From NCBI RefSeq assembly GCF_001639145.1, contig NZ_LROY01000002.1, forward strand, positions 1,148,501 through 1,212,500: a stretch of DNA of 64,000 nucleotides, given 5' to 3'. Both the position numbers and the translations under genes were made by a program. Positions 32,554 through 41,172 of the stretch are shown one piece after another. Every line of letters begins with the position of its first letter. Within the stretch, counting starts at the first letter, position 1. The stretch is from Microbulbifer sp. Q7 (GTDB taxonomy: Bacteria > Pseudomonadota > Gammaproteobacteria > Pseudomonadales > Cellvibrionaceae). Under the pieces are notes generated by a model. That model searched no databases, was not told the DNA's origin, and was given only the letters and a program-made list of their open reading frames with translations.

Positions 32554-34970
32554 TGTCCGTTGTCAGTCTCATTTCTCGAACGTCTTCTACGAACCCGGTT
32601 GCACAGGCCGTCAAAAGTGCCTGTGCATCCGTGGCACCCAGCTGGCCGCTCGATCAGATGATCGCGGTCAATCCATACTGGCAACAGATACACGCGCCAT
32701 TTAGCGAAATCTCGGCCAAACTTGCCGCCCTGTCGGGTATCCGCTCGGTGATGCCCCACACGCACTGGCTGACGCTCTACCGCAAAGGGGAGATCACCGA
32801 TCAGGCACTGAAAGCGGTTATTCAGCGACGCAAACTGGCAATGCCGCCAGCGCAATGTGTGGCACTCCTGGAGGACCCGCCTGCGCGGCCGGCGCAGTGG
32901 CAAACACTGGCCGCGCTGTTCGATCAGCACCGTGACGAATCCCAAATGTGCTGGCGTGACGAGCTGCTGTATCAAACCAGCCAGTTCTGCGCGGCCTATT
33001 TTCAGTCCGACAGTCCGGTAGAGCGCGTCGAGAATGCCAGTGCAGGCGAAGCGCTGTTTCGCAGCTGGCGCCTGGCGATTAATCGCGATGCCGGTATCGG
33101 TATCCTCATGGGCACGCGGAGCCTGAAACCCATCTTGCAGGCCCTCCCCAACTCCATGGAAGCGCTGATCGAGCAGGCCACGGACGCCCTGGGCATCGAG
33201 GCCGACAATGCGGAGTGCTATTTCCAGTCCCTGCTATTTGGCATCAACGGCTGGGCGTCTTATCTCGCGTACCGATCCTGGCATCAGGCGACCGATGAAA
33301 TGCAGGGGCTGCTGGCGATCACCCTGGCGTGGGAATGGATCATCTGGCAGTACGCGGAAAAGCATCAACCGGACATTGCCGCGCAAGTGCGCTTGCGGTG
33401 GCAGACCGAGCGCCTGCAGCTCGAGCAAAAAATCCAGCAACATTACGACTACGAAACCCTGCTGTGGATTTGCTTCGAGGCATTTGAATACAAGCAGCAA
33501 CAGCGCATGCAATCCCTGCTACTACAAGGCAAGACCACCCCGGTCACTTCAGAAGTGGAGGTGCAGGCGCTGTTTTGTATCGATGTGCGTTCGGAAGTTG
33601 TGCGCCGCGCACTGGAGTCACAGAGCCCGACCATCCAGACTCTGGGCTATGCGGGCTTCTTCGGCATGCCCATCCATTACCAGCCTGAGCACACGAGCGT
33701 CCAGCGGCCACAAATGCCAGGCCTGATTACCACGGGCATTACTGCCAGCGAACGTCAAACGTCGCCGACCCGCATCCGACCGTACCAGCAGGGCGCGGCG
33801 TGGAAAAGCTGGAGCCAGTCCCCTATTGGCGGTTTCTCCATGGTGGAGTCCGCCGGCTGGTGGTATGCCTTCAAGATGCTGAAAAACATGTGGCTACCCT
33901 CCCCCTCGGAACAGCCCATGAATCGCCTTAGCCACCACCACGATTGGGTACTGAACGAGAATGGCAACCCGCTCGACCTCGACCACTGCACGGCGCTGGC
34001 CGCCGGCGCTTTGCGCACCATCGGCATCAAACACTTTGCGCCGACGGTGCTGTTGATCGGGCACACCAGTGAAACGGCCAACAATCTGCACGCAGCCGGG
34101 CTGGAATGCGGGGCCTGTGGCGGCCAGTCCGGTGAAGTGAATGTGCGGGTATTGGCCACACTGTTGAACCGCGAGGACATCCGCGCACAGCTGAATGATC
34201 AGGGCTTCAATATTCCCGCCAACACCCGCTTCATTCCTGGATTGCACAACACCACTACCGACGACGTCACCTGCTTTGACGACACACTGCCGGGCAAACT
34301 CCAGCACTGGCTGACCAGTGCCCGCAGCGCGGCGCAAAGCGAGCGTGCGCGACACTTTCCCGGGGGCCTTGCGCTGGAGTCCGATAAAAAACGCAACCGC
34401 CTGTTCAAGCGTCGCGGCAGAGACTGGTCGCAGGTTCAGCCCGAATGGGGTTTGGCCGGCAACCGCGCACTGATCATGGCACCGCGCGCGTGGACACGGG
34501 GTATCGACCTGGATGGGCGCTGCTTCCTGCACGACTACATCTGGCAACAAGATGATGAGCGCAAGGTGCTGGAGCAGCTGATGACGGCGCCGATGATCGT
34601 CACCAACTGGATCAATATGCAATACAACGCCTCGGTGACCGACAACACCAAGTTTGGTAGCGGCAACAAAGTCCTGCACAACGCCGTGGGCAACAACATT
34701 GGTGTATTTGAAGGAAACAGCGGAGACCTGCGTATCGGGCTTTCCAAACAGTCACTGCATAACGGCGAACAGTGGATGCACATCCCTGAGCGGTTGAGTG
34801 TCTACATCGCTGCGCCACGCCAGGCCATTGCCGAGGTGGTCGCCAAACATGACATGCTCAGAAACCTGATCGACAACGACTGGCTGTACCTGTTCAGCTG
34901 GAAACAACACGGCACCATTGATCGCTACTACCAAGGTGCCTGGCATCAGTCTGCTGGGCATTGCATGTAA
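32553..34970 (+). CDS. dabA: DabA (DUF2309), beta-carbonic-anhydrase-like subunit
   Basis: 805 residues. DabA binds zinc with a beta-carbonic-anhydrase-like ligand set and works only with DabB. All four ligands are seen with the spacing of the characterised Halothiobacillus protein: Cys342 and Asp344 in LFCIDVRSE, then His504 in LIGHTSE and Cys519 in LECGACGG (15 residues apart, as in the reference). Largely soluble and peripheral to the membrane. It completes the two-gene DAB operon. In heterotrophs this complex supplies bicarbonate for carboxylases at low CO2. Confidence 0.93.
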   Translation: MSVVSLISRTSSTNPVAQAVKSACASVAPSWPLDQMIAVNPYWQQIHAPFSEISAKLAALSGIRSVMPHTHWLTLYRKGEITDQALKAVIQRRKLAMPPAQCVALLEDPPARPAQWQTLAALFDQHRDESQMCWRDELLYQTSQFCAAYFQSDSPVERVENASAGEALFRSWRLAINRDAGIGILMGTRSLKPILQALPNSMEALIEQATDALGIEADNAECYFQSLLFGINGWASYLAYRSWHQATDEMQGLLAITLAWEWIIWQYAEKHQPDIAAQVRLRWQTERLQLEQKIQQHYDYETLLWICFEAFEYKQQQRMQSLLLQGKTTPVTSEVEVQALFCIDVRSEVVRRALESQSPTIQTLGYAGFFGMPIHYQPEHTSVQRPQMPGLITTGITASERQTSPTRIRPYQQGAAWKSWSQSPIGGFSMVESAGWWYAFKMLKNMWLPSPSEQPMNRLSHHHDWVLNENGNPLDLDHCTALAAGALRTIGIKHFAPTVLLIGHTSETANNLHAAGLECGACGGQSGEVNVRVLATLLNREDIRAQLNDQGFNIPANTRFIPGLHNTTTDDVTCFDDTLPGKLQHWLTSARSAAQSERARHFPGGLALESDKKRNRLFKRRGRDWSQVQPEWGLAGNRALIMAPRAWTRGIDLDGRCFLHDYIWQQDDERKVLEQLMTAPMIVTNWINMQYNASVTDNTKFGSGNKVLHNAVGNNIGVFEGNSGDLRIGLSKQSLHNGEQWMHIPERLSVYIAAPRQAIAEVVAKHDMLRNLIDNDWLYLFSWKQHGTIDRYYQGAWHQSAGHCM

Positions 34971-35153
34971 AACCTTACAGCCCCCTCCGCGACCGGATCG
35001 CCCTGTACCCACTCTACGACCTTGGTCTAGTGGCCATCGCGAAACGGTCGCATAAGCTGGGTGAGCAAACGTCTTCTGCGCGATTTGCTCACTCACGCTC
35101 GCGTATATCGTTTGTGCAGTCAGAACATAATTCCAATAATGAAGGTACTAGCG

Positions 35154-37316
35154 ATGAATCATAAACGAGCGTCCAATACGGGCGTCCTTAACCTAATTGT
35201 CTTTTTATTTTGCGCGCTATCCGCTGCCATGAGCAGCGCAGGTAGCTGGCAACAAAACCAGTCCATCGGCGGCTTCAATGCGGTACACGTATATACGCCG
35301 GACTCCGTCTCCGCGATTGGCAACGGTAGGGCCCTGCTGATCGTACTGCACGGCTGCGTACAGCCGATCAACAACTTTCTCACCGCGAATCTGGAAGTGG
35401 CAGCGGAGCAGTACGGTATGGTGATCGCCGTGCCGGACGCCATGAACAAGGCCGGTTTTAGCTGCTGGTCGTACTGGGAGGGTGCCAAGTCGCGCTCGTC
35501 GGGCGATTACAAGAACCTGATCTCGCTGGCCAATGCCATGAGTGGCGACACGGCCCGCAATATCGACCCGGACCAGGTGTATATCGCCGGCCTGTCTTCC
35601 GGTGCCGCCTTTGCCAACACCACCGCCTGCCTGGCGCCGGATGTGTTTGCCGGTATGGGGGTCAGCGCGGGGCCGAGCATCGGCACCTCCTCCAATGGCG
35701 CCCTTGGCCCCTGCGAGCAGGCAGATGTGACCGCACGCTGTAACAGCTATGCCGGCAGCTACAAAAGCCACTTTGCGACGCAAATCGCCTCCATCGCCCA
35801 CGGCGATGCGGATACCACCGTCAACCAGTGTTACAACCAGCAGAACTCCGATGGCATGGCCGGGGTGTACGGGGTAGAGAAATTATCCGGCACCAATACC
35901 GTGAGCGAGGGCAGCAGCCGGACCGCGGAGGAAACCCTGTGGGAAGATGGACGAGTTTCCATGCTGTGGTTGAACGATGTGGACCACGCCTGGTCTGGTG
36001 GTGAAGGTGCCTCCGGCGGTTACATTTCAGCGAACAGCGTCAACTACGCCGCTTATCTCGGCCAGTATTTCACTGCCAACAACCAGCGGGTGGACCGCAA
36101 TACCGGTCCTGCGATCGAAAACCTTACCGCTAGCGAAAACAGCGGTCTGCTCACCATCAGTGGCAATGCACTGGATGCGGAAGGCAGCGTGGCGAGTGTC
36201 GTCATCACCGTCAGCAATATCGATGGTGGCTCCCCGGTGCTCGTCGAAACGCTGAGTGTAGCGTCGGTGGATACTGCCGGCTTCTTCACCGCAACCAGTT
36301 CCACACTGGCGGACGGACTCTACGAAGTGCGCGCCGTTGCCACCGACAATGAAGGCGCAGAGGGTGATGCGGTAAGCATTACCACCCGCGTAGGCCCGGA
36401 ACCACCCGCAACGGCGCCGGTACTCAGCGACACTGCCGCCAGTGTTAGCGGCCAGTGCGCCACGGTCACCGGCACTGTGGTAGACGCAAACCAGAACCTG
36501 GACACTGTGGTAGTCGCCTTTGCCAGCGGCAGCGTCAACGCGAATGTCTCTGGCAACAGTTACTCGGCCCAGGGCTGCAACCTGCCCGGGGGTGAAAACA
36601 CGGCCACTGTGACCGCCACCGATGCCACCGCGCTCTCCAGCCAGGACACCGTGAGCTTCACCGTGGATGCGGGCCAGACCGGAGATTACAACTTCCACAT
36701 CAGTGCCGGCCATATCACCTGGGGCGTGGGCTACTCGGCCTGCTACCTGGCATTTGGCACCAGCCCGTTCACCATGCGCGAGTACCCTTCTGGCAGTGAT
36801 TGCCAGTGGATTGCCGATGGCAACAGCAGTTGCGCCGGCCCGGTACAAGCCTGCTCTACTGGCGGCGGCGAGCCCACCACCGATACCGACGGAGATGGTG
36901 TGGAAGACACACTGGACAACTGCCCCAACACGGCCAATGCCGATCAGGCAGACAACGACAACGATGGTATCGGCAATGCCTGTGACAGCACCCCGGACGG
37001 TGAGCCAGTGGATGCGGATGGCGACGGCGTGACCGATGCCGTGGACAACTGCCCCGCTATCGCCAATGCGGACCAGCTGGATAACGACAATGACGGTATC
37101 GGCAACGCCTGCGACAGCACCCCGGACGGTGATGTGGCGTGTACCGAATACACCGCCAACAACTACAACCACGTGCAGGCAGGCCGCGCCACTACTAACG
37201 GCAGCTACGCCTACGCGGCCGGCTCCGGCGACAACCTGGGTCTGTACAACCTGTTTGTGACCAGCACCGTTGCGGAGACTGCTGCGGGCTACTATGTGAA
37301 AGGTAATTGCCCCTAA
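35154..37316 (+). CDS. Secreted multidomain PHB depolymerase
   Basis: 720 residues. Signal peptide (about 1-30, ending SSAGS), then an alpha/beta-hydrolase depolymerase domain (about 40-310) with lipase box GLSSG (Ser148), Asp218 or Asp220 in HGDADTT and His278 in VDHAWSGG. Next come two Ig/FN3-like modules (about 325-510), a Cys/Trp-rich module (about 510-570), two thrombospondin type 3 calcium repeats (577-660) and a C-terminal module ending VKGNCP. Degrades extracellular polyhydroxybutyrate. The ATG at 35154 has GAAGG upstream; ATG 35139 is an alternative. It stands alone, 183 bp after dabA. Confidence 0.88.
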   Translation: MNHKRASNTGVLNLIVFLFCALSAAMSSAGSWQQNQSIGGFNAVHVYTPDSVSAIGNGRALLIVLHGCVQPINNFLTANLEVAAEQYGMVIAVPDAMNKAGFSCWSYWEGAKSRSSGDYKNLISLANAMSGDTARNIDPDQVYIAGLSSGAAFANTTACLAPDVFAGMGVSAGPSIGTSSNGALGPCEQADVTARCNSYAGSYKSHFATQIASIAHGDADTTVNQCYNQQNSDGMAGVYGVEKLSGTNTVSEGSSRTAEETLWEDGRVSMLWLNDVDHAWSGGEGASGGYISANSVNYAAYLGQYFTANNQRVDRNTGPAIENLTASENSGLLTISGNALDAEGSVASVVITVSNIDGGSPVLVETLSVASVDTAGFFTATSSTLADGLYEVRAVATDNEGAEGDAVSITTRVGPEPPATAPVLSDTAASVSGQCATVTGTVVDANQNLDTVVVAFASGSVNANVSGNSYSAQGCNLPGGENTATVTATDATALSSQDTVSFTVDAGQTGDYNFHISAGHITWGVGYSACYLAFGTSPFTMREYPSGSDCQWIADGNSSCAGPVQACSTGGGEPTTDTDGDGVEDTLDNCPNTANADQADNDNDGIGNACDSTPDGEPVDADGDGVTDAVDNCPAIANADQLDNDNDGIGNACDSTPDGDVACTEYTANNYNHVQAGRATTNGSYAYAAGSGDNLGLYNLFVTSTVAETAAGYYVKGNCP
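36882..37133 (+). repeat. Two in-frame thrombospondin type 3 repeats in the PHB depolymerase
   Basis: Residues 577-660 hold two copies of a unit about 43 residues long: DTDGDGVEDTLDNCP...DNDNDGIGNACD, then DADGDGVTDAVDNCP with the same ending, each followed by STPDG. The second halves are nearly identical at the DNA level. The Asp-rich DGDGV/DNDNDG loops bind calcium, and the unit is a known linker in secreted marine hydrolases. Confidence 0.9.
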
Positions 37317-37470
37317 ATCCATCCATGATTGAGGTGCAGTAAAACCCAATCGGCCGTAAACTGTTGGCCCGCCCAGCTCTCGCCCCATGCGAGTGCCGGG
37401 CGGGCACAACACAAGTGACGGAACGTCAGAAAAGCCTGCTTCGCACTGCTACTGCCGATAAGGACATCCA

Positions 37471-37674
37471 ATGCTTCAATTTCTGCTCTGGCTGCTGCTC
37501 TTTGTGCTCTGCTGGCCACTCGCGTTACTCGCACTTCTAATCTGGCCATTCGTGTGGCTTGTTTCGCTCCCCTTCCGGCTTATCGGTATTACCTTCGAGG
37601 CCCTTTTTGCCTTCTTGCGCGCAGAGCTGATGCTGCCCGCACACGTACTGGGCCACAAGCCAGTTTCGGAGTAA
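37471..37674 (+). CDS. Small membrane protein, unknown function
   Basis: 67 residues with one long or two closely spaced hydrophobic helices (about 3-48, rich in Leu, Trp, Phe and Pro: LLWLLLFVLCWPLALLALL) and a short C-terminal tail LGHKPVSE. An AAGGA lies 7 nt before the ATG, which argues for a real gene. I recognise no family. It stands between the PHB depolymerase (154 bp upstream) and the DUF2269 gene (203 bp downstream), both spacers without other coding signals. Confidence 0.6.
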   Translation: MLQFLLWLLLFVLCWPLALLALLIWPFVWLVSLPFRLIGITFEALFAFLRAELMLPAHVLGHKPVSE

Positions 37675-37877
37675 CATCAAATAGCGAAGCCTTGCTCCCC
37701 AATAGAAGTTTGCTCGCCCGGTGTATTTTGAGTTGATCTAATACAATTAACATCACGCGTGAGTACCCCGCGCTTCAAGACAGTTGACCACCGCGCCCTG
37801 CCTGGAACTCGAATCGTTGTACCATCTGCACAGAGAAGCTCGCCCTCCGGTACTCTGCATAAGCTGGAAAGATAAAA

Positions 37878-38351
37878 TTGGAAAATTATTTTTTGCTGAA
37901 AATGGTACATATTCTCAGTGCTGTAGTCATCGCGGGGACAGGCACCGGGATTGCCTTTTTCATGTATATGGCAAACCGCTCCTCAAACATTGCCGCAATT
38001 GCAGTTACGGCGCGGCATGTTGTAATAGCTGACTGGTTATTTACCGCACCGGCTGTGGTCATCCAATTTGTGACCGGCGTATTACTGATGCACAAACTTG
38101 GATACTCATTTTCATCCACGTGGTTTTATGCGGTTATTACGTTGTTTTTGTTTGTTGGCATCTGCTGGCTTCCGGTGCTCAAGATTCAATATACGCTGAA
38201 GTCACTTGCAGAGACATCACTGGCCTCTGGCAAGCTACATCAAGACTTCAAGAAGTTAATGCAGTATTGGGTTGTATTGGGCGTACCGGCATTCACCGCA
38301 ATTTTGGTTATTTTTTGGCTGATGGTGTTCAAGCCGCTTCCGGTTGTTTAG
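37878..38351 (+). CDS. DUF2269 family integral membrane protein
   Basis: 157 residues with four hydrophobic helices (about 8-30, 48-72, 80-102, 130-152). The start YFLLKMVHILSAVVIAGTGTG and the HVVIADWLFTAPAVVIQFVTG segment are characteristic of DUF2269. Function unknown. The TTG at 37878 is chosen since the family begins a few residues before LLK and a GGAAAG lies upstream; an internal ATG at MVHIL is the alternative. The next gene, a DoxX-like protein, follows by 8 bp. The pair is often seen with a short-chain dehydrogenase, which is absent here. Confidence 0.78.
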   Translation: MENYFLLKMVHILSAVVIAGTGTGIAFFMYMANRSSNIAAIAVTARHVVIADWLFTAPAVVIQFVTGVLLMHKLGYSFSSTWFYAVITLFLFVGICWLPVLKIQYTLKSLAETSLASGKLHQDFKKLMQYWVVLGVPAFTAILVIFWLMVFKPLPVV

Positions 38352-38359
38352 ATTTCCCC

Positions 38360-38752
38360 ATGCCCTCACACCACCAACTCGCCGCAAGACTTAGCCTCAG
38401 CTTTCTCTGGCTAATTACGGCCATTACCTCGGCATTCTTTGCCAGGGATATTGGCTATGAGGTTTTGGCACACGGAGGGATTCACGGCAAACTGGCCAGC
38501 ACCTGCATATGGGCGGGTAGCGCTCTGGATCTCTGCATTGGGATTTGGCTACTCTCAGGTAAAAAACTGAAGCTATGCTATTTCGCTCAGATCGTTATCA
38601 TCGTTATTTACACCATTCTGCTATCGCTGATCAAACCGGATTTCTGGCTCCACCCCTTCGGTCCACTGACCAAAAATATCCCTCTACTAGTGCTGATTTT
38701 CTACCTATATCAGAGCAGCGGCCACCAGCACACAGACCGACCACAACCATAA
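38360..38752 (+). CDS. DoxX-like small membrane protein
   Basis: 130 residues, four hydrophobic helices, beginning LAARLSLSFLWLITAITSAFF. The overall pattern fits the DoxX-like (DoxX_2) group of unknown function that commonly travels with DUF2269 proteins. The ATG lies 8 bp after the DUF2269 stop; the frame extends upstream only as a shadow of that gene. AT content is somewhat higher than in the neighbouring housekeeping genes. Confidence 0.65.
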   Translation: MPSHHQLAARLSLSFLWLITAITSAFFARDIGYEVLAHGGIHGKLASTCIWAGSALDLCIGIWLLSGKKLKLCYFAQIVIIVIYTILLSLIKPDFWLHPFGPLTKNIPLLVLIFYLYQSSGHQHTDRPQP

Positions 38753-38911
38753 GGCCTCAAGGCGGCACCGCTTTCAGGTATCGTCTAACTCCTCACATCG
38801 ACGCGCGCCCAATCAGCTGACAGGGTTTTCCACCCCTTACCCAGCAAATTAATACGGTAAAACAATCTATCGACTAGGATTCGAGGTGTTTTCCTTCGCA
38901 ACCCTCGGAAT

Positions 38912-39484
38912 ATGAACATGTATGCAACCACCCGGCGCGCGTCGAGCAAGCTTCTACTCGTCCTATCCAGTTTACTCGTTTTACCGATGACGGTGTTTGG
39001 CGCTGAATACAACAGCATGTTCGCGATAGATGCCGCAGATCTTATCGCGACGGCGGCGGATACGATTTACAGAGAGCGCGACGACATTGAGGACAATGAG
39101 CTCGTCGCCACAACAACCATGATTTCGTTGAGCTGTCGCTCCGAACGGGAGGTACGCATCCCGACGCCTAGTGAGACACAGTGTCCGGCACCACGAGTTG
39201 TCAGCAGTCCATGCGTCGCCACCATCCAGTACCCCTTGCGCTCCACGATCAAAAGTGATGTCACCACGCTGGGTGACAGCCAGTGCGAGATTAATTTTAG
39301 CTACGAATTTGTCAGTGCAGAACAGCTTGAGACCGGCGATATCATTGTCGGCATGAACCAGGGCAGCGGCAGTGGAGGCATGCAGGGTGACTGTACAACG
39401 CTGAAGCCCTATCTGGAAATAGAGGAAGCCATACACGTGTATCAACTTGCCCTCGAGCGTGAACTCTCCGCCGTGCAGCCATAG
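38912..39484 (+). CDS. Secreted four-cysteine protein A, unknown family
   Basis: 190 residues with a clear signal peptide (about 1-30: KLLLVLSSLLVLPMTVFG, cleavage near A31). The mature protein holds Cys75, Cys91, Cys101, Cys125 and Cys161. I recognise no domain. It is paralogous to the next gene: the block FAIDAADLIATAADTI (37-52) through Cys75 lines up without gaps with residues 49-87 of the neighbour, and four cysteines keep nearly the same spacing. Probably a periplasmic or secreted disulfide-bonded protein. ATG 38912 or 38918 are both possible. Gap to the next gene is 12 bp, so an operon. Confidence 0.7.
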   Translation: MNMYATTRRASSKLLLVLSSLLVLPMTVFGAEYNSMFAIDAADLIATAADTIYRERDDIEDNELVATTTMISLSCRSEREVRIPTPSETQCPAPRVVSSPCVATIQYPLRSTIKSDVTTLGDSQCEINFSYEFVSAEQLETGDIIVGMNQGSGSGGMQGDCTTLKPYLEIEEAIHVYQLALERELSAVQP

Positions 39485-39496
39485 AGGTAACTACCC

Positions 39497-40108
39497 ATGC
39501 CCCCACTTCAATCACTCAAAGCCGCGGCTATCACGGTGACCATTTCAAGCCTGATGTCAGCGAATGTCCTCGCCTCGCCACAGCCTACGATAGAACCTGC
39601 GGACCTTACAAAAACGGAGTCTCAGTCAGCAAAAAGTAGCTTCGCCGTAGATATTCCTGGGTTGATCCAGGCCGCCATATCCAAGGCACTTGAAGATCAT
39701 GATGCATTTGGATATGAAGACTTTGTGTTGGAGCAAAAATCGATATATTTTCATTGCGACTCCGAAGCCCGGTGGCGCTACGTCGATGCTTTCACCTTGA
39801 ATCTACCGAACCAGTCAGGAGCTGCATCGCTCTGTCAGACCAGCTTGATGCTAATTATCAAAGAAACGTTGCAAGAAAATCGCACCTCTGCAGCTGGCGC
39901 GGAGGGATATTGCTACGACACTATTGATTTTGAATCGATCACTGCAACAGTCTACGGAAGTGGCTTAATCGAAACGCATCGAGGGAAAGGGCATCACGGC
40001 GGAACCATATCCTGTGATGAGCAGCGCATATTTTTGTCGATAGACGAGGCGATCGCTCAACATACAAGCAAGGCCAAGCCCGATCAGGATTCACCGCAGG
40101 AATACTGA
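39497..40108 (+). CDS. Secreted four-cysteine protein B, paralogue of A
   Basis: 203 residues; signal peptide about 1-26 (cleavage near VLA-SPQ). After a low-complexity linker (27-46) it has FAVDIPGLIQAAISKAL (49-65) and Cys87, Cys113, Cys139 and Cys173, matching Cys75, Cys101, Cys125 and Cys161 of protein A. Both end with a related IDEAI / IEEAI helix. No known family is recognised. It follows A by 12 bp and ends 16 bp from the convergent SnoaL-like gene. Function is unknown; sequence divergence suggests an old tandem duplication with specialisation. Confidence 0.68.
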   Translation: MPPLQSLKAAAITVTISSLMSANVLASPQPTIEPADLTKTESQSAKSSFAVDIPGLIQAAISKALEDHDAFGYEDFVLEQKSIYFHCDSEARWRYVDAFTLNLPNQSGAASLCQTSLMLIIKETLQENRTSAAGAEGYCYDTIDFESITATVYGSGLIETHRGKGHHGGTISCDEQRIFLSIDEAIAQHTSKAKPDQDSPQEY

Positions 40109-40124
40109 AGCGATTCCGGACTTT

Positions 40125-40634
40125 CTACCCATCTTTCGATTGATGTGCCTTGATCATTTGGGTAATCGATTTGGCGAGATCATTGGGTACCGGAAAATGT
40201 AAATTGTACTGGGCTATCTTCCACTGCCCGTCCTTTTTCACCAGGACACCACTCCCACGGCACTCTCCGTAAGCTTCACTATCGAGCAGCTCGTCAAACC
40301 AGGCAACGTCGTTGTGCAGCACAATGGTTCTGCCCCTGGGCACATAGGTCCAGCCCTTGCCCTGACTGAAATAGGGCCGGACAAATTTCTTGAATTCGGC
40401 CGCGGGCCAGCGCTCTGTCGCATCGGTACCGATAAATACACCGTCGCTACTCAAGATATTGAAGTAGGTATCAAAGTCCGCTTCCGCAGCAGCCCGGTGA
40501 AATGCATCCAGTTGCGCCCCAACTACCTTCTCTGCCTGCTCGACGGCTGAACCCGAGCTGGCCCACACTGCCTGGGCGAAAACCGCCCAGCACAATACCC
40601 AAGCCTTCAGCCACCATGCTGCTTTGCTTGTCAT
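40125..40634 (-). CDS. Exported SnoaL/NTF2-like protein
   Basis: 169 residues: signal peptide (about 1-26, LKAWVLCWAVFAQAVWA) and one NTF2-fold domain (about 35-150) of the SnoaL_3/DUF4440 type, with AAAEADFDTYFNILSSDGVFIGTDATERW and a C-terminal DGQWKIAQYNL strand. These domains bind small ligands or act as isomerases or hydrolases; nothing shows which. The ATG at 40634 is preferred over one 15 bases upstream because GAGGG stands 7 nt before it. Monocistronic, convergent with the secreted pair. Confidence 0.75.
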   Translation of the reverse strand: MTSKAAWWLKAWVLCWAVFAQAVWASSGSAVEQAEKVVGAQLDAFHRAAAEADFDTYFNILSSDGVFIGTDATERWPAAEFKKFVRPYFSQGKGWTYVPRGRTIVLHNDVAWFDELLDSEAYGECRGSGVLVKKDGQWKIAQYNLHFPVPNDLAKSITQMIKAHQSKDG

Positions 40635-40757
40635 AAAAAACCCTCTCACTAATTAATCACCGCATATGTCGTGTCTTCGTCGCCATATTTAATACTTAGT
40701 CAGGTCATCAATGCTATACCGAGGACGACATCAACGGTGCTGCGTGAGGACCCTGCC

Positions 40758-41144
40758 GTGAACGATGCACAGAAACTCCAGTACCTGAAAGTGGCCCTTG
40801 TCGCCTTCGGGATCTTTTTTATCTTCGGGATCTACGCCATGATGATGTGGGTGTGGCCTTCTGGCTGGGGCTGGACACCGCGCCAACCGGAATACGAGCA
40901 GATGATTATGGGGATGTATGCGACCCTCGGTGTATTTTTAATCCGCGCAGCAAAAGACCCCATGGCCAATGCCAGCCTTATCTGGTTTACGGTATGGTCG
41001 AGTATTGTTCACGGCGGGATTATGCTGGTGCAGGCGATTGTCGACGAAACTGAACGGGCCAACCTGCTCGGTGATGTCCCCGCCCTGTTCCTGGTGGCGG
41101 CGGTGCTTTGGTACCTGATGCCGCGTTCCACTCGGCACGCATGA
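40758..41144 (+). CDS. DUF6632-like small membrane protein
   Basis: 128 residues with four hydrophobic helices (about 8-30, 50-65, 78-98, 108-122) and the segment GWTPRQPEYEQMIMGMYATLGVFLIRAAKDP. It resembles proteins annotated DUF6632; function unknown. The GTG at 40758 has TGAGGA 7 nt upstream and starts right at the conserved NDAQKLQYLKVAL; the frame is open from 40671 but without a better start. It converges with the symporter gene, 28 bp away. Confidence 0.65.
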   Translation: MNDAQKLQYLKVALVAFGIFFIFGIYAMMMWVWPSGWGWTPRQPEYEQMIMGMYATLGVFLIRAAKDPMANASLIWFTVWSSIVHGGIMLVQAIVDETERANLLGDVPALFLVAAVLWYLMPRSTRHA

Positions 41145-41172
41145 TGTAAAGTCGCTCAACAGCGCTTTTTCG

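Noticed and set aside
36027-37412. Minus-strand frame of 461 codons opposite the PHB depolymerase
   Set aside because: Composition reflects the Ala/Thr/Asp repeats of the real gene; no recognisable domain.
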